DNA from: Filosporella fistucella
Lineage: Eukaryota; Ascomycota; Leotiomycetes; Helotiales
DNA length: 64,000 nt
NCBI GenBank assembly: GCA_030077755.1
Contig: JAQJZZ010000012.1
Location: forward strand, 1,674,001 to 1,738,000
Reading direction: 5' to 3'
The translations under genes and the position numbers were made by a program. Below are positions 35,319 to 48,506 of this stretch, in pieces (positions within the stretch are counted from its first letter, which is position 1; every line of letters begins with the position of its first letter). Under the pieces are notes generated by a model. It was not told the DNA's origin. It worked only from the letters and a program-made list of their open reading frames with translations, and searched no databases.

Positions 35319-35333
35319 AAAAAAAAAAAAAAA
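35319..35333 (+). repeat. Homopolymer A run
   Basis: About 15 consecutive A residues in the short gap between the RBR gene and the Zn2Cys6 gene. It probably reflects a microsatellite or the polyadenylation context; run length is prone to sequencing error. Confidence 0.6.
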
Positions 35334-35362
35334 CTCGAATGTGCCACTAATAATAACAACAA

Positions 35363-37306
35363 TCAAGTCAAAGACATCTTCCAGCCCAAGCGAGCCACTG
35401 CCTCATCCCACTCAAATGAAGTCCTTTGCTTATTCGTAGGTGAGGTCAAATCTTTCATTTTCCAGATAGCTTCTACAGCTATCATCGTCACCTCCACATT
35501 GCTGATTGGTCGGCATCGTTTTAGCTCCGCAAAAAGACGTAGTATGGCGACTCGGTGTTCCTCAAGCGCAGCGCAAGCCGCAATAAAAAGTGCCCACATA
35601 GGGTAGGGGAGAGTAGCCAGCATGTCTCCTTCCTTATTGTGGATACGGATGAGTGTCGAAAGTAGTTCTGCATGCCACCTTTGAATAGTATTATGTGAAG
35701 TTGGGAAATCAAGTCCGCCGTGTCGCAAATAAATCTGTGAAGCTGAGTAAAAAGCAGCTGCATTCAGGTTAACGAGATGATCGGGATCATCTTCGTCAGA
35801 CCATTGTCGAAGGTTGTCTAGTCGCTGCTGAATCACCAAGGATGATTCCAGGTACGAACTTTCCGTCTCATAATTTGATACCCCAGATTTGCGAATTCCA
35901 AACTTTTCTCTCGCAAGAAAAGTAATCGAAGATATGATGTCGAGCAGCTCATGCGATAGACCAGGATCTACCTGGACTTTTGACCTGTCTACTGTTTCGG
36001 TCTCGGCGGTGACAATTGACTTGGATATGGAATAAAATTGGCATTCTGAATTCGTTGCGGTCGCCGAGAATGTATCTCTGAGAGAGAAGTACTCCTTCAC
36101 GAAACGAAGTGTGGAAGGGCTGAAAGCTTGTCCAGCCCTTGCCCCTCGACATTGAATTATCGAAACAGCTCCTTTCAGATGTGCTGCCCACTCATACCTA
36201 CTGCCACTTGCGATCTCTAGAGCACAAAGTAATAATATGGTGAGTAAGATACTGTCTCTGCTGGGCAAATCGCTTGGAAGACCCTCAATGTTGTGCCGTA
36301 AATACTCTAGTGATTTAATTTTGTGAATAGTTGCTTTCCTTTCCCATGAATCCAGATTACACATAGCTTTTCGGTTTCGGAGATCGTTGGCAGAAACTGC
36401 GATGACTGCGTGGAGCAAAGCCTTTGAATTTGCGCACAACGGAAGGATGATGTCCCTAAATGGGTTGTGAGATCCATCGATGAGAACCTGAATTTCAAAC
36501 GTCAGTACATGACTTCCTTCTATAGTTGATTGGTGTTTCTTGCCTTCCGTTCACAAACGATACTGACATCTAGAAAATTGTTACCTCGTTCTCCAAGTGT
36601 TTGGGTAGCAAGAGACTCACAATAATGAAATAGATATGATGTATTGGAATCTAGATCTAGGAAGCTGATTGGAGAAGCAGGGTGAAGATTTGGCGTGTAG
36701 ATCAAATAGTTTGATAGTTTGGGTTGGAAATCCCTGAATAATGATTGCTGCTGTCTATACTCGTCGCAGAATATACTCACATCATCATAAGTGGTATTGA
36801 GGAATGTTGTGTGGTTCGGATAGTTCGAAATGAGAAAGTGATTCACATTCTTGTGATCTACGAATGTTAGATTGGTCAGTTGACATGAACGGGTAATGGA
36901 AGGTTCATGATCTCGCACTTCGATTCTTCATGCTAGCACGACCGAAAGCAATGCCCGCATCCTTAGCATCCTCCTCCCACATAAGTTTCATTCCGTACTG
37001 GCATTCGAGACCACGTTTGCAGCAATCGCTACATGATGGTTTCTCCTCTATGTGGAATAAGCATTTAGTGGCACACTGAGTGAAATTGAAAGGCATCTAT
37101 CACGTACCCGAGCATTTTCTGCGACGCTTCTTGCACGCCCAGCATCCGGATCTATTCCGTTTGATACTTGGACTAGGGCTTGACCCCATCATACGAATAT
37201 GCATATATATCGTAGGTTGATAGGAAGTGGAGGTGGAGACAGTTTCCCCAGGTATTAGTACGCATGGAGCTGTCTGTAGAGTGGGGGAAGTGGGGCAGAT
37301 AACCAA
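35363..37306 (-). CDS. Zn2Cys6 fungal transcription factor
   Basis: The DNA-binding domain is split by a 60-nt intron (37048-37107). GCWACKKRRRKCS joins EEKPSCSDCCKRGLEC, giving Cx2Cx6Cx6Cx2Cx6C, the binuclear zinc cluster. Met 37306 or the internal Met near 37193 (MGSSPSPSIKRNRSG) may be the start. A linker follows, then a middle exon with DEYRQQQSLFRDFQP and LGERGNN, a further splice, and a C-terminal fungal-specific helical domain (ANSKALLHAVIAVSANDLRN through WDEAVARLGWKMSLT, stop at 35363). The borders of the second and third introns (around 36900 and 36450-36570) were not fixed. It binds DNA in the nucleus. Its start lies only ~100-215 bases from the stop of the 5-oxoprolinase gene on the same strand, so its promoter is short or overlaps that gene's 3' UTR. 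Adjacency suggests, but does not prove, that it regulates that gene. Confidence 0.88.
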
Positions 37307-37404
37307 ACAGAAGTTACCCGGATCAGACCCCTTGCTACAACCGAACTGTGGATCAGTCTATCTTGGAAGACAGATAAGGGAGATACTGCTTTTGTATTTG
37401 GATA

Positions 37405-40400
37405 CTAGAAAGACGTTGCTACTTGGGAAGAATACGCACTCAAACTCCCATTGGCACGGACATGTTTCAGCAAATCGTTCGAACATGTCGTAGCTATTGC
37501 ATTTTGGCCCAATTTTGCAGCATCAGCGTGTCCGTATCCTCCACCGCCTGGGGTATGTATTGAAATGCGGTCGCCAGCATTTAGATTGACCTCTTTGGTA
37601 CCTCCAACGTTTACCCATCGTAATGACCCATCCTTCATCTTACGTGCCAGCAAATTCTCTCCTCGAAGTCCATCTTCACCACCAGCCATCCCATACGGAC
37701 TGTAAACTCGTCGTTGAGTGAGTACAGATGCATGACATGGTATAGTGAATTCAAATTCTCGAATGAGTCCGTCTCCCCCTCTGAATTCTCCCAGCCCACC
37801 TGAATTTGGACGATACTCAAACCTTTGTAAAATCACCGGGTATCTCTTCTCCATGATCTCTGGGTCAGTGATTTTTGTGTTGGTCATATGGACCTGAGAG
37901 CCTGGGACACCATTCCAGCCAGGACCAGCCCCACTACCACCAGCAATCGTTTCCCCGTAGCCAAAGCCGGGAATTAACTTGCCTTCTGTGTCTAGCCCTC
38001 CAATGCCAAAAGAGAGAATATTCATGCATCCACAACTTGCAGCACAACAGCTGAATGCTTTCAAAATGACATCCGTGATTCTTTGAGATGTGCAACCATT
38101 CCCTGCACAAACAGCAGCTGTCGGGGAAGGGTTGAGAAGAGTGCCTTTTGGTACATGCACTGTGATGGGAATCATGCAGCCTAGTGAAATTAGAATCTCA
38201 AGATTGAAAGCAGTTGGATTTTGAGATTGTACCTTGATTCATTGGAATATCTACATTAATCATGCATCGAAGGGAGTATAAGATGGCAGAGTATGTGATC
38301 GCAATCGGAGCATTTAAGCAATTGAATGTCTCGAGGCCAGTGCCTGTGAAATCAAACACAGCCTCTCCTTTGTCAGCATCGATAGTGACTGTCAACTTAA
38401 TGGGCGTGCCATCATCCATAAAATCGGTCGCCGTCAACGGTAGTCTATCGGCATATTTGATGGCAGTTTCCCGCAAGAGATTTCGAACAGCAAGCTCTGC
38501 AGTTTTCTTTACTGCGTGCATGTAGAATAGAACAGTGTCCCTACTATACTCATCAAAAAGCGATTGGACCAATGAGATCCCCAACTGGTTCGCAGCCACC
38601 TGAGCTTTGAGATCTGCGATGTTATCTCGGACGCATCGCGAGGGACTGCACCCAGGGTATGAACCAGGAACATCGACGAAATGATGTTGAACGCCCTGAT
38701 AATGTTAAAAAAATCAGAGGAATTTAATGGGAACAGGTACTTACGTCATAATCAAATTTACCTTGCGATATTATCTTCCACTGTTCAAAAGCTACTCCTT
38801 CCTGAAACAATTCGGTTGAATCTGATGGCATGGAGCCCGCAGCAATTCCACCTATTTCAGCGTGGTGCGCTCGAGCTGCAACCCAAAAGTGAATGGTAGC
38901 TTCATTTTCATCGAACACTGGTGAGATCAGGGTAATGTCTGGTAGATGGGTCCCGCCAGAGACAGGGTGGTTTGTAGCAACAACATCCCCAGGAACCAAT
39001 TTACCTTTCCAATATGACATGGCAATCTGCACAGCCCGAGACATACTGCCCAAGTGGACCGGTACATGGGGCGCATTGGCGGTGAGGCCGCCTTCAGAAT
39101 CGAAGAGCGCACAAGAAAAGTCCAGGCGCTCCTTCACATTCGTACTTACACTGATCTTTTGCAAAGTTCGGCCCATGTCTTCCGCGATACTCATGAAGCG
39201 ATGTCCAAATATGGACAGCTGGATGGGATCCACGACATTCGCATCGACTTCTTTTCGCTGCTCCAATTCAAGATCAATGATAACGTGTCGTGACAAAATT
39301 GTGGCTGTAGCATTAGGCGTGACTACCAGCGTTTGTGTCAGATCTATTATCATTGCTGGCCCAATTACAACGGCGCCGGATTGGAAATTCTGAAGCTGGT
39401 ATATGGGTGTATCGTACCACCCTCCCTTGAAATATACCTTGGTAAACTCTCCTTGCTGATCTTTCTGGACGATCTTCTTTTGAACCTGCGACAATTCCTT
39501 GAACGGAGGAGTTTCCACGATCTTGTTGCTGCTTCCTGTTGCACGAACTCGTATATCATCAACAATGACATTGCGATCGTCATTGGTGAAACTAAACTCC
39601 CGCTGATGAGTTTCACGGAAGCTTAATAAGTAATCATCGCCCGTGTCTGGGGTTCGGATGAAAAGCTGACTGTCGGACCCCTGATATCTCATGTTCAAGT
39701 AAGACTCGTATTCGATGTTCGAATTCAGGACACCCTGAGCCGCGAGATCAAGCTGTACTTTTGCTTGCAAAGACGCAATCTGTTGCTTGAAACTGTCCAG
39801 GTTCGCGGTGTTGTACTCTTTGGAACACGGCGCTTGAGCCTCACTGACGAGATCTGCCAAAGCCATGCCATACGCCGACAGTATAGATGAATACCGGTGG
39901 ATTACAACACGTTTGATTCCCAGGCTCTCTGCTATGTCACAAGCATGCTGTCCTCCAGCACCACCAAAACTAGCAAGATTGTGGGTTGTCACATCGTAAC
40001 CACGGGACTCTGTCAGGGTACGAATAGGTTTGGCCATGTTGATATTGGCTACGCTCAAGAAGCCGAGTGCAATTTCTTCTAATGTGAGTTCGTTGGAACC
40101 AAGATCTTCATTGATGCATTTTGCCAAACGCAGGAAGGCTTCGCGACTTTCTTCATACCCAATTGACTGGTCCTCTTTCGGCCCAAATATCTTCGGGAAG
40201 TGCTCTGGAAGGAGCCGACCCAAAACAAGATTGGCATCGGTAATTGTCAATGGGCCACCCTTCCTGTAGCATGCTGGCCCTGGGTGGGCACCTGCAGACT
40301 CTGGCCCGACTACAAAGAGGCCATTTCTCCAGAACAGCATCGAGCCACCTCCAGCAGCGACTGTGTTAATATCTAACTGGGCGCAATTTATATGGACGCC

Positions 40401-41653
40401 GGCTGTCACACTTTCGAAGATATGTTCGTACTTACCTCCGTATCTCGATACGTCTGTAGATGTCCCACCCTATTACAATCAGCAGGGGATTTTGAAAGGC
40501 TTTGGGAGCCTACCATATCAAAACCTATAACTGGAATCTTCTCAATATCGTCATAAGACGTTCTAGCATAACCAACCACACCCCCGGCAGGCCCAGAAAG
40601 TATTGCTCGCAATCCATTGAATTTGTCATATGTCACCAGGCCACCATCCGATTGCATGAACTCGCATCGAGTGCGCTCCTGAAAGCCTTCCTTAAACCCC
40701 TGCACAAAATTATTTACGTACCTTTTTGTTTCTGGGGTTAGATAAGCATCTGCGGTTGTCGAATGACCTCGTGGCACGAGTTTGATCATAGGGAGTAAAG
40801 CGCTGGACAACGAGACGTTTTCGAAGCCGATCTCTTGAGCTATGGTCCCAATCTGTTTTTCGTGCTCTAAGTGTTGTTAGTTTGAAACCGCGGTATTAAA
40901 TCCTTCGGCAGGGAGACAAACCTTGGTAATTATAGCCGTGTGCTAAGCAGACAGCTATGCTTTCGAACCCATCTGCCCTTAGAGACACCAGATCTTCGCG
41001 TACTTTCCCAATATCTGTAGAGCGCGTGAGTAGCTTCGTGATTTGATAGGAAGTGTATAATACGCAGAGGCTTAAGAATCCGCACAACCTCCCCAGTAAC
41101 TCCAATTGTGATGGTGGTACCATTGATCTGGTCTCGACATGAATCTTGCGACGGATCCTCTGAGTATGCCTGGAGAGTCACTCTCTCATCTACCTCCACA
41201 ACTCGTTCATATAGAACTCCGGGCTTTTTGATATCTAGGTCAAATAGCCTTGGCCGGGATTGGTTTCCAATTGCCATCAAGTCCTTGAATCCCTTAGTTA
41301 TTAGCAGTGCGCATTTGCTACCTTTTCGCTCAAGAAGCGCATTGGTAGCAACTGTTGTGCCCATTCTGATTGTAGAAATGCCCTGTGTATCCAGAGGCTC
41401 CCCTCGAGGTTTCTCAACCCCACTGACGTGACATAGGACTCTACGAATTCCCTCGATTGTGGCATCTTTGTAGTTGGTAGGGTCGACGGAGAGTAACTTG
41501 CAGAGGAAGTCCGGTTGCCCAGGAATAATTGCCAGGACATCAGTGAATGTTCCACCTCGGTCTGGTTGGCAAAGGACGTTAACCAGGAGCTGTTGATAGG
41601 AAGTTTGAGGGACCCATACCAATTGCGATTCTAACACCCTTTTCATCTGCCAT
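37405..41653 (-). CDS. 5-oxoprolinase-type enzyme (hydantoinase A/B fusion, OXP1-like)
   Basis: ATP-dependent opening of 5-oxo-L-proline to glutamate is the reference reaction of the family (cytosolic, gamma-glutamyl cycle). The start at 41653 reads [11 protein letters not shown], and intron 41562-41619 joins it to [11 protein letters not shown], the nucleotide-binding N-terminal motif. Then come [14 protein letters not shown] (hydantoinase N), [48 protein letters not shown] and [27 protein letters not shown] split over exons (hydantoinase A). The C-terminal hydantoinase B half has [42 protein letters not shown] and GGGGYGHAD near the end. Total is ~1,280 aa, the usual eukaryotic fusion length. 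At least seven exons are visible. Fungi carry several paralogues, so a related lactam substrate is possible; the divergent MFS carrier supports a catabolic role. Confidence 0.9.
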
Positions 41654-42456
41654 GGTCGTTTGCTTTTCTAAGAAGAAGCGAGAATTGGACGATATACTCC
41701 GTAGTAGACAGCGAAAAGAAAACACCTACATGGAGTGTTCGCCCTACCTTGTCTAAGATTTTATTCTCATTACAGCAGATACACCTCTAGAGCTGCTTTT
41801 GCTGCGCGTCAGTCCGCAGAGCAGAAAGCATTATCCCATCTATGATGGCGGATCGACCTGCACCAAAGCTGGCTCCATATTCTGTGCCCCAAGCTCCGGC
41901 AGAAACCATGCCTTCGGCGCTGATCGCCTACAAAGGCCGTGACAGCTACTGGTGATGAATTGCAGCTTGGAAAGCTAGGCATATTGGAAAAAAGGACCGG
42001 AGAGAGTGGTGGGAAACAACATTGAAGAAGGTCGATACGGCGCGAAAGCGTGACGAAAGGCAACACGGGGGTGTAGACATCTGCCCCACTTCAACCCAAG
42101 TTCAGCTCCTGCAAATCCATGCCGCTGCCATGTCCGGTTCTCCCACTCTTGAGCAGCGGCGGCGCATCGAGCTGCCTTCTTAAACTTCCACCCTACTCAC
42201 GGCGGGGTACTGTGATAAGACCTGCATCAGAATGGAATTGAAGCTGGATGACCCGGCTGGAATCTCCATTGAGCATGCCAAATCTCATTGCGCTATCTAC
42301 GTCTTTTCTGCCCGGAAACTCTTGCATATCAACAGCTCCCAGTGGATGCATATATGGACAAGATGGCTCTCCCTTTCTTCTTAAATGAAGTATCGTTTAG
42401 TATTTCATGCTCCAAATATAACTTATGACTTATTTTGTCTCGTTTGATCAGTCACG
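41654..42456. promoter_or_regulatory. Divergent promoter region, 5-oxoprolinase / MFS carrier
   Basis: About 800 bases shared by two divergent starts. TGATAAG near 42211 fits the HGATAR consensus of nitrogen GATA factors (AreA/Nit2 type), and CGGCGG at ~42147-42152 could serve a zinc-cluster protein. These short motifs occur often by chance. The divergent layout itself is the main evidence for shared control. Confidence 0.4.
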
Positions 42457-44176
42457 ATGTCCAAAGAAGCCAAGCAAGATCATATCAACATGACCACTGC
42501 CAATGCGATTGAAGGGTCTGTGAAGTCAATCAAAGCAGCTGGGCGCTTTGATGTCGCTGCCACGTACTTGGAACAGTTTGCCGGCGTTCATGGCAACTAT
42601 ACTGAGGCAGAGGCTAAAAAGGTTCTACGGAAGATTGACCTTAGGATCACCCCACTGATGTGGATCACAACCATTTTGGCCGCCGTCGATGTGTGTCAAA
42701 TTTCACTCCTTTTGTTGCCTCATGTTAATCTCGATGTTAGAAAATTGTCATTTCCAATGCCGCATTATATGGAATGAGAACCGACACAGGTCTTGTTGGT
42801 CAGCAGTATAGCTGGGGTAGACTCTCTTTCACAGCTCAAGAAATTATGTTAATATAAATAGTTGGTTCGATCTTCTACTTTGGCTACCTAGTAGCTGAAT
42901 TCCCAGCCAATTTCTTGATTCAGAAGCTCCCAGTCGGCAGATTTTTGTCTTCTACTGTCATTGGCTGGGGAGCCATTGTGATGCTGCTCGGGGCAGCTCA
43001 GAATGCTCCTGGCCTTATGGTCTTGCGGTTCATAATGGGTAGTTTGGAGGCACCACTCTTTCCCGCCTGCAGTATCATCACTGTCATGTGGTATACAAAG
43101 AGAGAGCAACCTATCCGAGTTACGTTGTGGTACTCTGGATTATCTTCAGTATGTGACAACCCCTTTCGCTTCCTCTTCGTTGCTAATTCATATCCCCAGC
43201 TGTTCACCGGTATTATATCTTGGGGTATTGGCCATACACACACAGCTGTAGCTCCGTGGCGATTGCTTTTTATCGTTCTGGGAGCTGCATCTTTCCTGTG
43301 GGGCATTGTATTGTATATCTTCCTCCCTGATTCTCCAGTCAAAGCACATTTCCTCAACGAACGCGAACGATACATTGCGGTTCATCGCATCAAAGAGAAC
43401 ATGACTGGAGTTGAAAACAAGGAATTTAAATGGTACCAGGTTCGAGAAGCATTCACCGACTGGAAGACCTGGCCGCTAGTCATCTTTTCGATTTGTATCA
43501 ACGTGCCAAACGGTGGGTTAGTGACATTTGCGGCACAAATTGTCTCTGGCCTTGGCTTCCCCAAATTAGAGACAACGCTCCTTGGGATGCCAACAGGAAT
43601 CTTTATGACACTGTCTGGGTTGATGACTACAATCCCAGCTTACTACCTGAAAAATTCTCGCTGCATGCTAGCCGCAATCTGCTGCTTGGTCCCCTTGACT
43701 TGCTGTCTTTTGATGCAACGTAAGCTGCCCTCTAATTTCAATTTTACCATTTCTGACATCTTGCAGATCTTCCTTCAAGCAACAAAATGGGTCTGTTAGG
43801 AGCTTATTATGTTTTCTACTTCTACTGGGGTCCATATCCAACAGTCATTTCACTACCTATGGCAAACACGTCTGGCCACACGAAAAAAGTCACGGTCAAC
43901 GCTCTTATGTTCCTCTCTTACTGTGTCGGCAACATCATAGCTCCGCAGTTCTTTATTGCATCTGAAGCGCCGTCGTACCATACAGGCTACAATGCTATTC
44001 TCGGCTGCATCATCATGGCTATCGTTAGCCTAATTGTCTATGCTGTGGGCTTGAAGTTGGAGAATAAGCGCAGAGACCGAATTGAGGGTGCCCTTGAGCC
44101 GACAGATGTTAGAAATTTGGATTCTCTAGAAGACTGTACAGACAAGGAGAAGAGGGGTTTTCGATACGTGTACTAG
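42457..44176 (+). CDS. MFS anion:cation symporter, allantoate permease (Dal5)-like
   Basis: Five exons (42457-42690, 42741-42816, 42862-43148, 43200-43719, 43767-44176) give 508 aa in one frame. The protein has ~12 membrane segments. Family landmarks are RKIDLRITPLMWITTILAAV at the first helix, NAALYGMRTDTGLVGQQYSW, the FYFGYLVAEFPANFLIQKLP segment and MVLRFIMGSLEAPLFPAC before the WYTKREQP loop. The central loop has PDSPVKAHFLNERERYIAVHRIKENMTG, seen in two parts. The C-terminal half has FYFYWGPYPTVISLPMANTSGHTKK. This architecture is that of fungal Dal5/Tna1/pantothenate-type carriers of organic anions. Its head-to-head placement with the 5-oxoprolinase gene suggests a pyroglutamate-like substrate, which is inference. 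A T-rich tract follows the stop. Confidence 0.92.
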
Positions 44177-44199
44177 CTTGAGGGTGACCAAATATTCAC

Positions 44200-44226
44200 C
44201 TTTTTTTTTTTTCTTTTTTTTTCTTT
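44200..44226 (+). repeat. Poly-T rich tract
   Basis: T-runs interrupted by single C residues in the gap between the convergent MFS and DUF3433 genes. It is probably a 3' UTR/termination-associated pyrimidine tract or a microsatellite. Confidence 0.6.
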
Positions 44227-44397
44227 ACCTTTGTTCGAATATTCGGAATTCAGACTAAGGATTGCTCGACTTGTGTAAATTTAAAACAGAATGTTGCACA
44301 CTGAAACAGATGAAGAATAATTAAAATGCATAATCTGTAAAACGAATAAAAGCCAAAAATCTCTAATTCAGTGAAAATGTTTCAAGCATTTTCGAAT

Positions 44398-47300
44398 CTA
44401 TATCCAGTTTCGAGGCTCTCGCTCATCACTTTTCCCAAATCGCCAACCCCACTTCCGTCTTCTAGCTTCCGGATTCTTGCTCTTCAATGGCACAACATAT
44501 CGCTGTCGCTCGATTCCGACGTGCGTCCTTCCATCAGTACCTATGAATCGACCATAAGCATACCGTTGGCTCTCTGCGTTGACCGAGTCAGGTCGGGCGT
44601 CTCCAAAATCATCCACGGCTCGGCTAGCATATACGAATCCAATAATCGAAGCAATTGAGGTTGGCATTCTGGGCAGGAACCGCTTGGGTCGATCAGAGTA
44701 GTACCAAATAGCTACAAGCAGATGGATGCCCAGGATGATGATTGTCATTCTAAACATGATCGGAGATATGAAGAAACGTGGCTCTTCGACGATGAAATTT
44801 ACAGTGATTGACTTCGGATTTGTTGCTTTCTTAAGAACGTGAGTATCGAGACCAAGTAAAATGCTGAATAGTTGGGTGTATAATGCTTTGGTCATAGCTG
44901 TCACATGGACGAACGTCGGAGGGGGTAATCCTGGGTTGACCAATGCATCCGAATGCATCCTGTATCCAAGAAGAGAGTTGAACCAGTCCGAAGTTAAAGT
45001 GTCATTGTGCCACTTAAAACTGCTTGTGCTTCCCTGAGCGATAAGCTTATTTGCTTGGTTCATGAAATCCGCTTGCGCTGAAGCGTTGGGAAACGATTCA
45101 GTGCTTGACAAGTTTCCATGAGGTTTTGAGTTGATGATGTGTCCTACTTGATCGACATCCACCTCGTATGTAGATGCCCGAAAGGTTGGTGTGCAACCGA
45201 TGAAGGTGGAGTTCAGCCGCCGTTGAGTGCCATTTAAAGCGGGACTCAACCGAACCCAACCTCCAATAATGAGCGAAGAGCAATACCCTCCATCAGGTAT
45301 ACCTGGAAACGGCTTCATAGCACTGAAAACTTCAAGCGCAGAAGACACATTAAAGAATGGGCCTGTGATCACCTGGGTGGTATCTGAGGAATGATAATCA
45401 TCGTTGATGATACACTGGGCTTGGGACCCATTTTGTAATAGATGGAAGGTTGAGAAGTTGACCCCTTGGATTTCTGGTACATGCCTGAACATGACCTTGT
45501 TATCTCCCGCAATTCCAGGAGATAGCTCCACACAGTCGAGATCCGCTCCAAGTCCTGCGGTGATACCTCGGAGGCTCTGGAATTTCAAAGGCGTACCAAC
45601 ATCTGTTGAAATTGGGATGTTGCCAATCTCGAAAGGGATATAGAAAGTCTTGTGGTCCATCCATGCAGGCAATGTCGTATTTTCCGTCGCATTTGACATG
45701 GCAACATAATAATGTGGATAGAATTTGAAGTTGAACTTCGTTGGTTGGATGGGAAGTCCACCGAACTCGGTAGTGAGATGTTGTTTACTTGCAATAGGAA
45801 TATTAGTTATGGTATCACCTTGAGCGATTAGACCGCTCAGTGAAACAGCAAGAAGGTTAGTTGATACTGCGATTGAACATACAGCGGCTAGCAAGAAGTG
45901 TCTAGAGCGAATTGCACGCCAAACAACCATTTGTGGTGGCAAAGATGTGTATTTAGCCATGATTGTTGTGGAGGCCCTGGCGTTTCCCTTTCGAAGTTCG
46001 TCGAAAGGTTGTAGCAAACAGAGAACACGGTTCAGCATGACCCAAGCCGGCTCGAGCAGGGTCGCAAACACCGTTGGCAAGTAGTTCTCAAGAATTGTCA
46101 AGACTATTGGGTTTCTTGACGGAAGAGAAATACCTGGGGGGAAACACAATCAGTCTGTATTTCAAGCAAGGGATTAGCATGCTCACCATTTTTTCGCTCG
46201 CTCCAAATATCAAGAAAGATGATACCGATGAGCGCGAGCAGAATTGATATAGTCAGGGTCAAACCAACAGATAGTTTGAGCTCTGCTGGTCGGACAGAAG
46301 GATAAATTCTCTCAGTGGGTACTTTACCAGGCCTCGTTGGATCTGTTGACGCGCTTGACTTTGACCTCCTTTTGTCACATTCAAGTGAAACAATCTGCCC
46401 AACCTCGGAGTCCTTGAGAGCAATTTTGAAGACACGCAAGGACAATTCTTCGCTGAGTGAAGCCTCAGTCAATGTCTCGTTATCTCGGAAAGCTTCAGAC
46501 ACATGACTCATCTGAATAATTGACATGATATCAACAATCGAGGCTGGGTCCCCAGAGAGAAGACTTTGTCGGGAGGCTGAATACCACCATAGAGTGGCAG
46601 TCAGAATAATGACGAGAGCCAGCGCCGCTTCAACAAGGAGTGAAATAGTCCGGACCATAACTATAGCGCGGATGGTATCCTCGCGGGCTCCTGGGCGGAA
46701 ATCATAATACTCGCTAGTATTGAGATGGTCGGTAAGTGTGCTGAAAGCCACTGTGAACAGTAACTGATGTGCTCTTTGGAACACTTCTTGGAGAACTTCT
46801 GGGGAATTCAGCTCTGCTATTGGCGCGGAGTTCAGTGCAACAGCGAATCCAACCATATTGGACACTGGCCATGTTAAATTGTAAGGCGACAATTGAGGAA
46901 ACTGTTCTACTAATGCCGAATCAGGAAAATTAGCCCGCCCGACCAGAGGCTGAATGCCAACTCCTAAGATGTACTCAAAATGAGTGGTGTTGATGTTATC
47001 TCTAACAGAAATATTAGATCCCTGTGTGAGTTTGATGTCATCTACATTCACCGTTCCATCTGAAGCGTTCACTTGCAAGACAGCGTCCTGGATTTGATAC
47101 CTCGGTTGGCAGAATATAGCACTCAAGTTGCTGTAAGTACCAGGAAGGGCTGCAAGCTCCGAATCTGTGGAAGCCCATATCGCAAGGAAATTGTCTGAAT
47201 GCTCCCTTGTGCAATTTGGATTCTGCAACGACCAGTCCAGAACATCATTGCTATAGTAACCAATGTATAGGAGCAGGTGTTGTGTATCGTTGTTGGCATA

Positions 47301-48506
47301 TGCCAATGCAATATCAGATACAGAACATCCTCGGCCATTACTGAATGTATATCCTTTGGGCTTTAAGTCAATTTGTGCTGGAGTACACGTCAAGTTGGTA
47401 TTGTATACTTTGGCTGTGGTTACCCAAATCTCATTTTCCGAATGCGAGACTGTTGTCGGTACAGGTGAGAATGGAAGCAGAGCAATATGTCCTGTTGTAA
47501 AAGCTGGCCGCTTTTGACCAAGCCACGAAACCCCGTAGGCGGTGTTGAGAAAATTTGCATTCAGCAGATTCTTTTGTTGTTCGATCGGGTACAGCTTCGC
47601 TGATGTAGCCATCTTGGTCGCAATGGATCGTGTGACGAGACCAGTATTAAAAATGGCAGACTGCAGGGGAGTGATCATCCAAAATACCAATAGCATAATA
47701 CTCCCAGCAATGGAAACAGCCCAATGCCTACAGAATCCCAATCAGAATTTGGTAGCGTGCGAAAACAACAGATGAGAGCAATGTTATGACACGTACCTTC
47801 GGCGAAAGGCTGTAATAGGGATAAATGGCAAGAAGTCAAAGGGATACTGCAACAATAGCGAGTCTTTCGCTGCTGCTCCCATCGGGTTTGAAAGTTGCAG
47901 CCAAGGCTCAAGCCGTTTGACATCTAAGTCGACCCAACTTTGTGAATGTTAGAGCCATACAGCTTGAGGACGGATAGAAGCAAACCTCCACATCATACTA
48001 TAGCACACCGCCATTATTGTGGGGAAGTAAAGATACCTTTGTTGAGTGTTAGCCCTGTGAGACAACAGCAGCTCAAATCTTACCAAAAGGTTACAGCAGA
48101 AGGAATGCCGCCAGAGCTGGATGCAAAGGAAACACCACCCCCATTGCTTTCAGATGTGCTGTTGTGGTAAAGTACTTCTAGAATGATAATGATGGCAAGA
48201 GAAATTGCAATCACACTCCCGAGGACCGGAGCCTTGAGGGTGACGGACTTCCAGCCGGGCCGTCTGGGAACTGGCACGCCAAGGACAGCATTCGTAGGAG
48301 CACTTTGGAACCCACTGGAAGAGGGCACTTGAAGGGAAGTAGCTGTACTTTCTCGCGGTTGGAATCCAAACCATCTAGCCACTTTCCAACCCCTCCATCC
48401 ATATCTATAATCCTGCTGCACAAAGCCATTCCACAACGAGGAAGTCGATGTCTCCTTCACCTTAACGCAGACTTCATTCTTCTCTCTCAACGAAGATATC
48501 ATCGGA
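44398..48506 (-). CDS. DUF3433 multi-pass membrane protein
   Basis: Large fungal membrane protein of unknown function, with two similar halves typical of DUF3433. Start Met at 48506 (MISSLREKNE; a Met at 48577 is an alternative). Exon 1 ends in AVTFW, a short exon has YLYFPTIMAVCYSMMW, then SWVDLDVKRLEPW leads into the long exon containing the first DUF3433 repeat. A ~50-nt intron near 46142-46187 joins SERKNG to ISLPSRNPIVLTILENYL, opening the second half. Hydrophobic segments include VIAISLAIIIILEVLYHN, AVSIAGSIMLLVFWMITPL, LVEAALALVIILTATLWW, LTISILLALIGIIFLDIW, FLLAAVCSIAVSTNLLAV and TIIILGIHLLVAIWYYS. Both large loops are rich in N-glycosylation sites, suggesting that they face the lumen or exterior. 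Role unknown. Confidence 0.87.
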
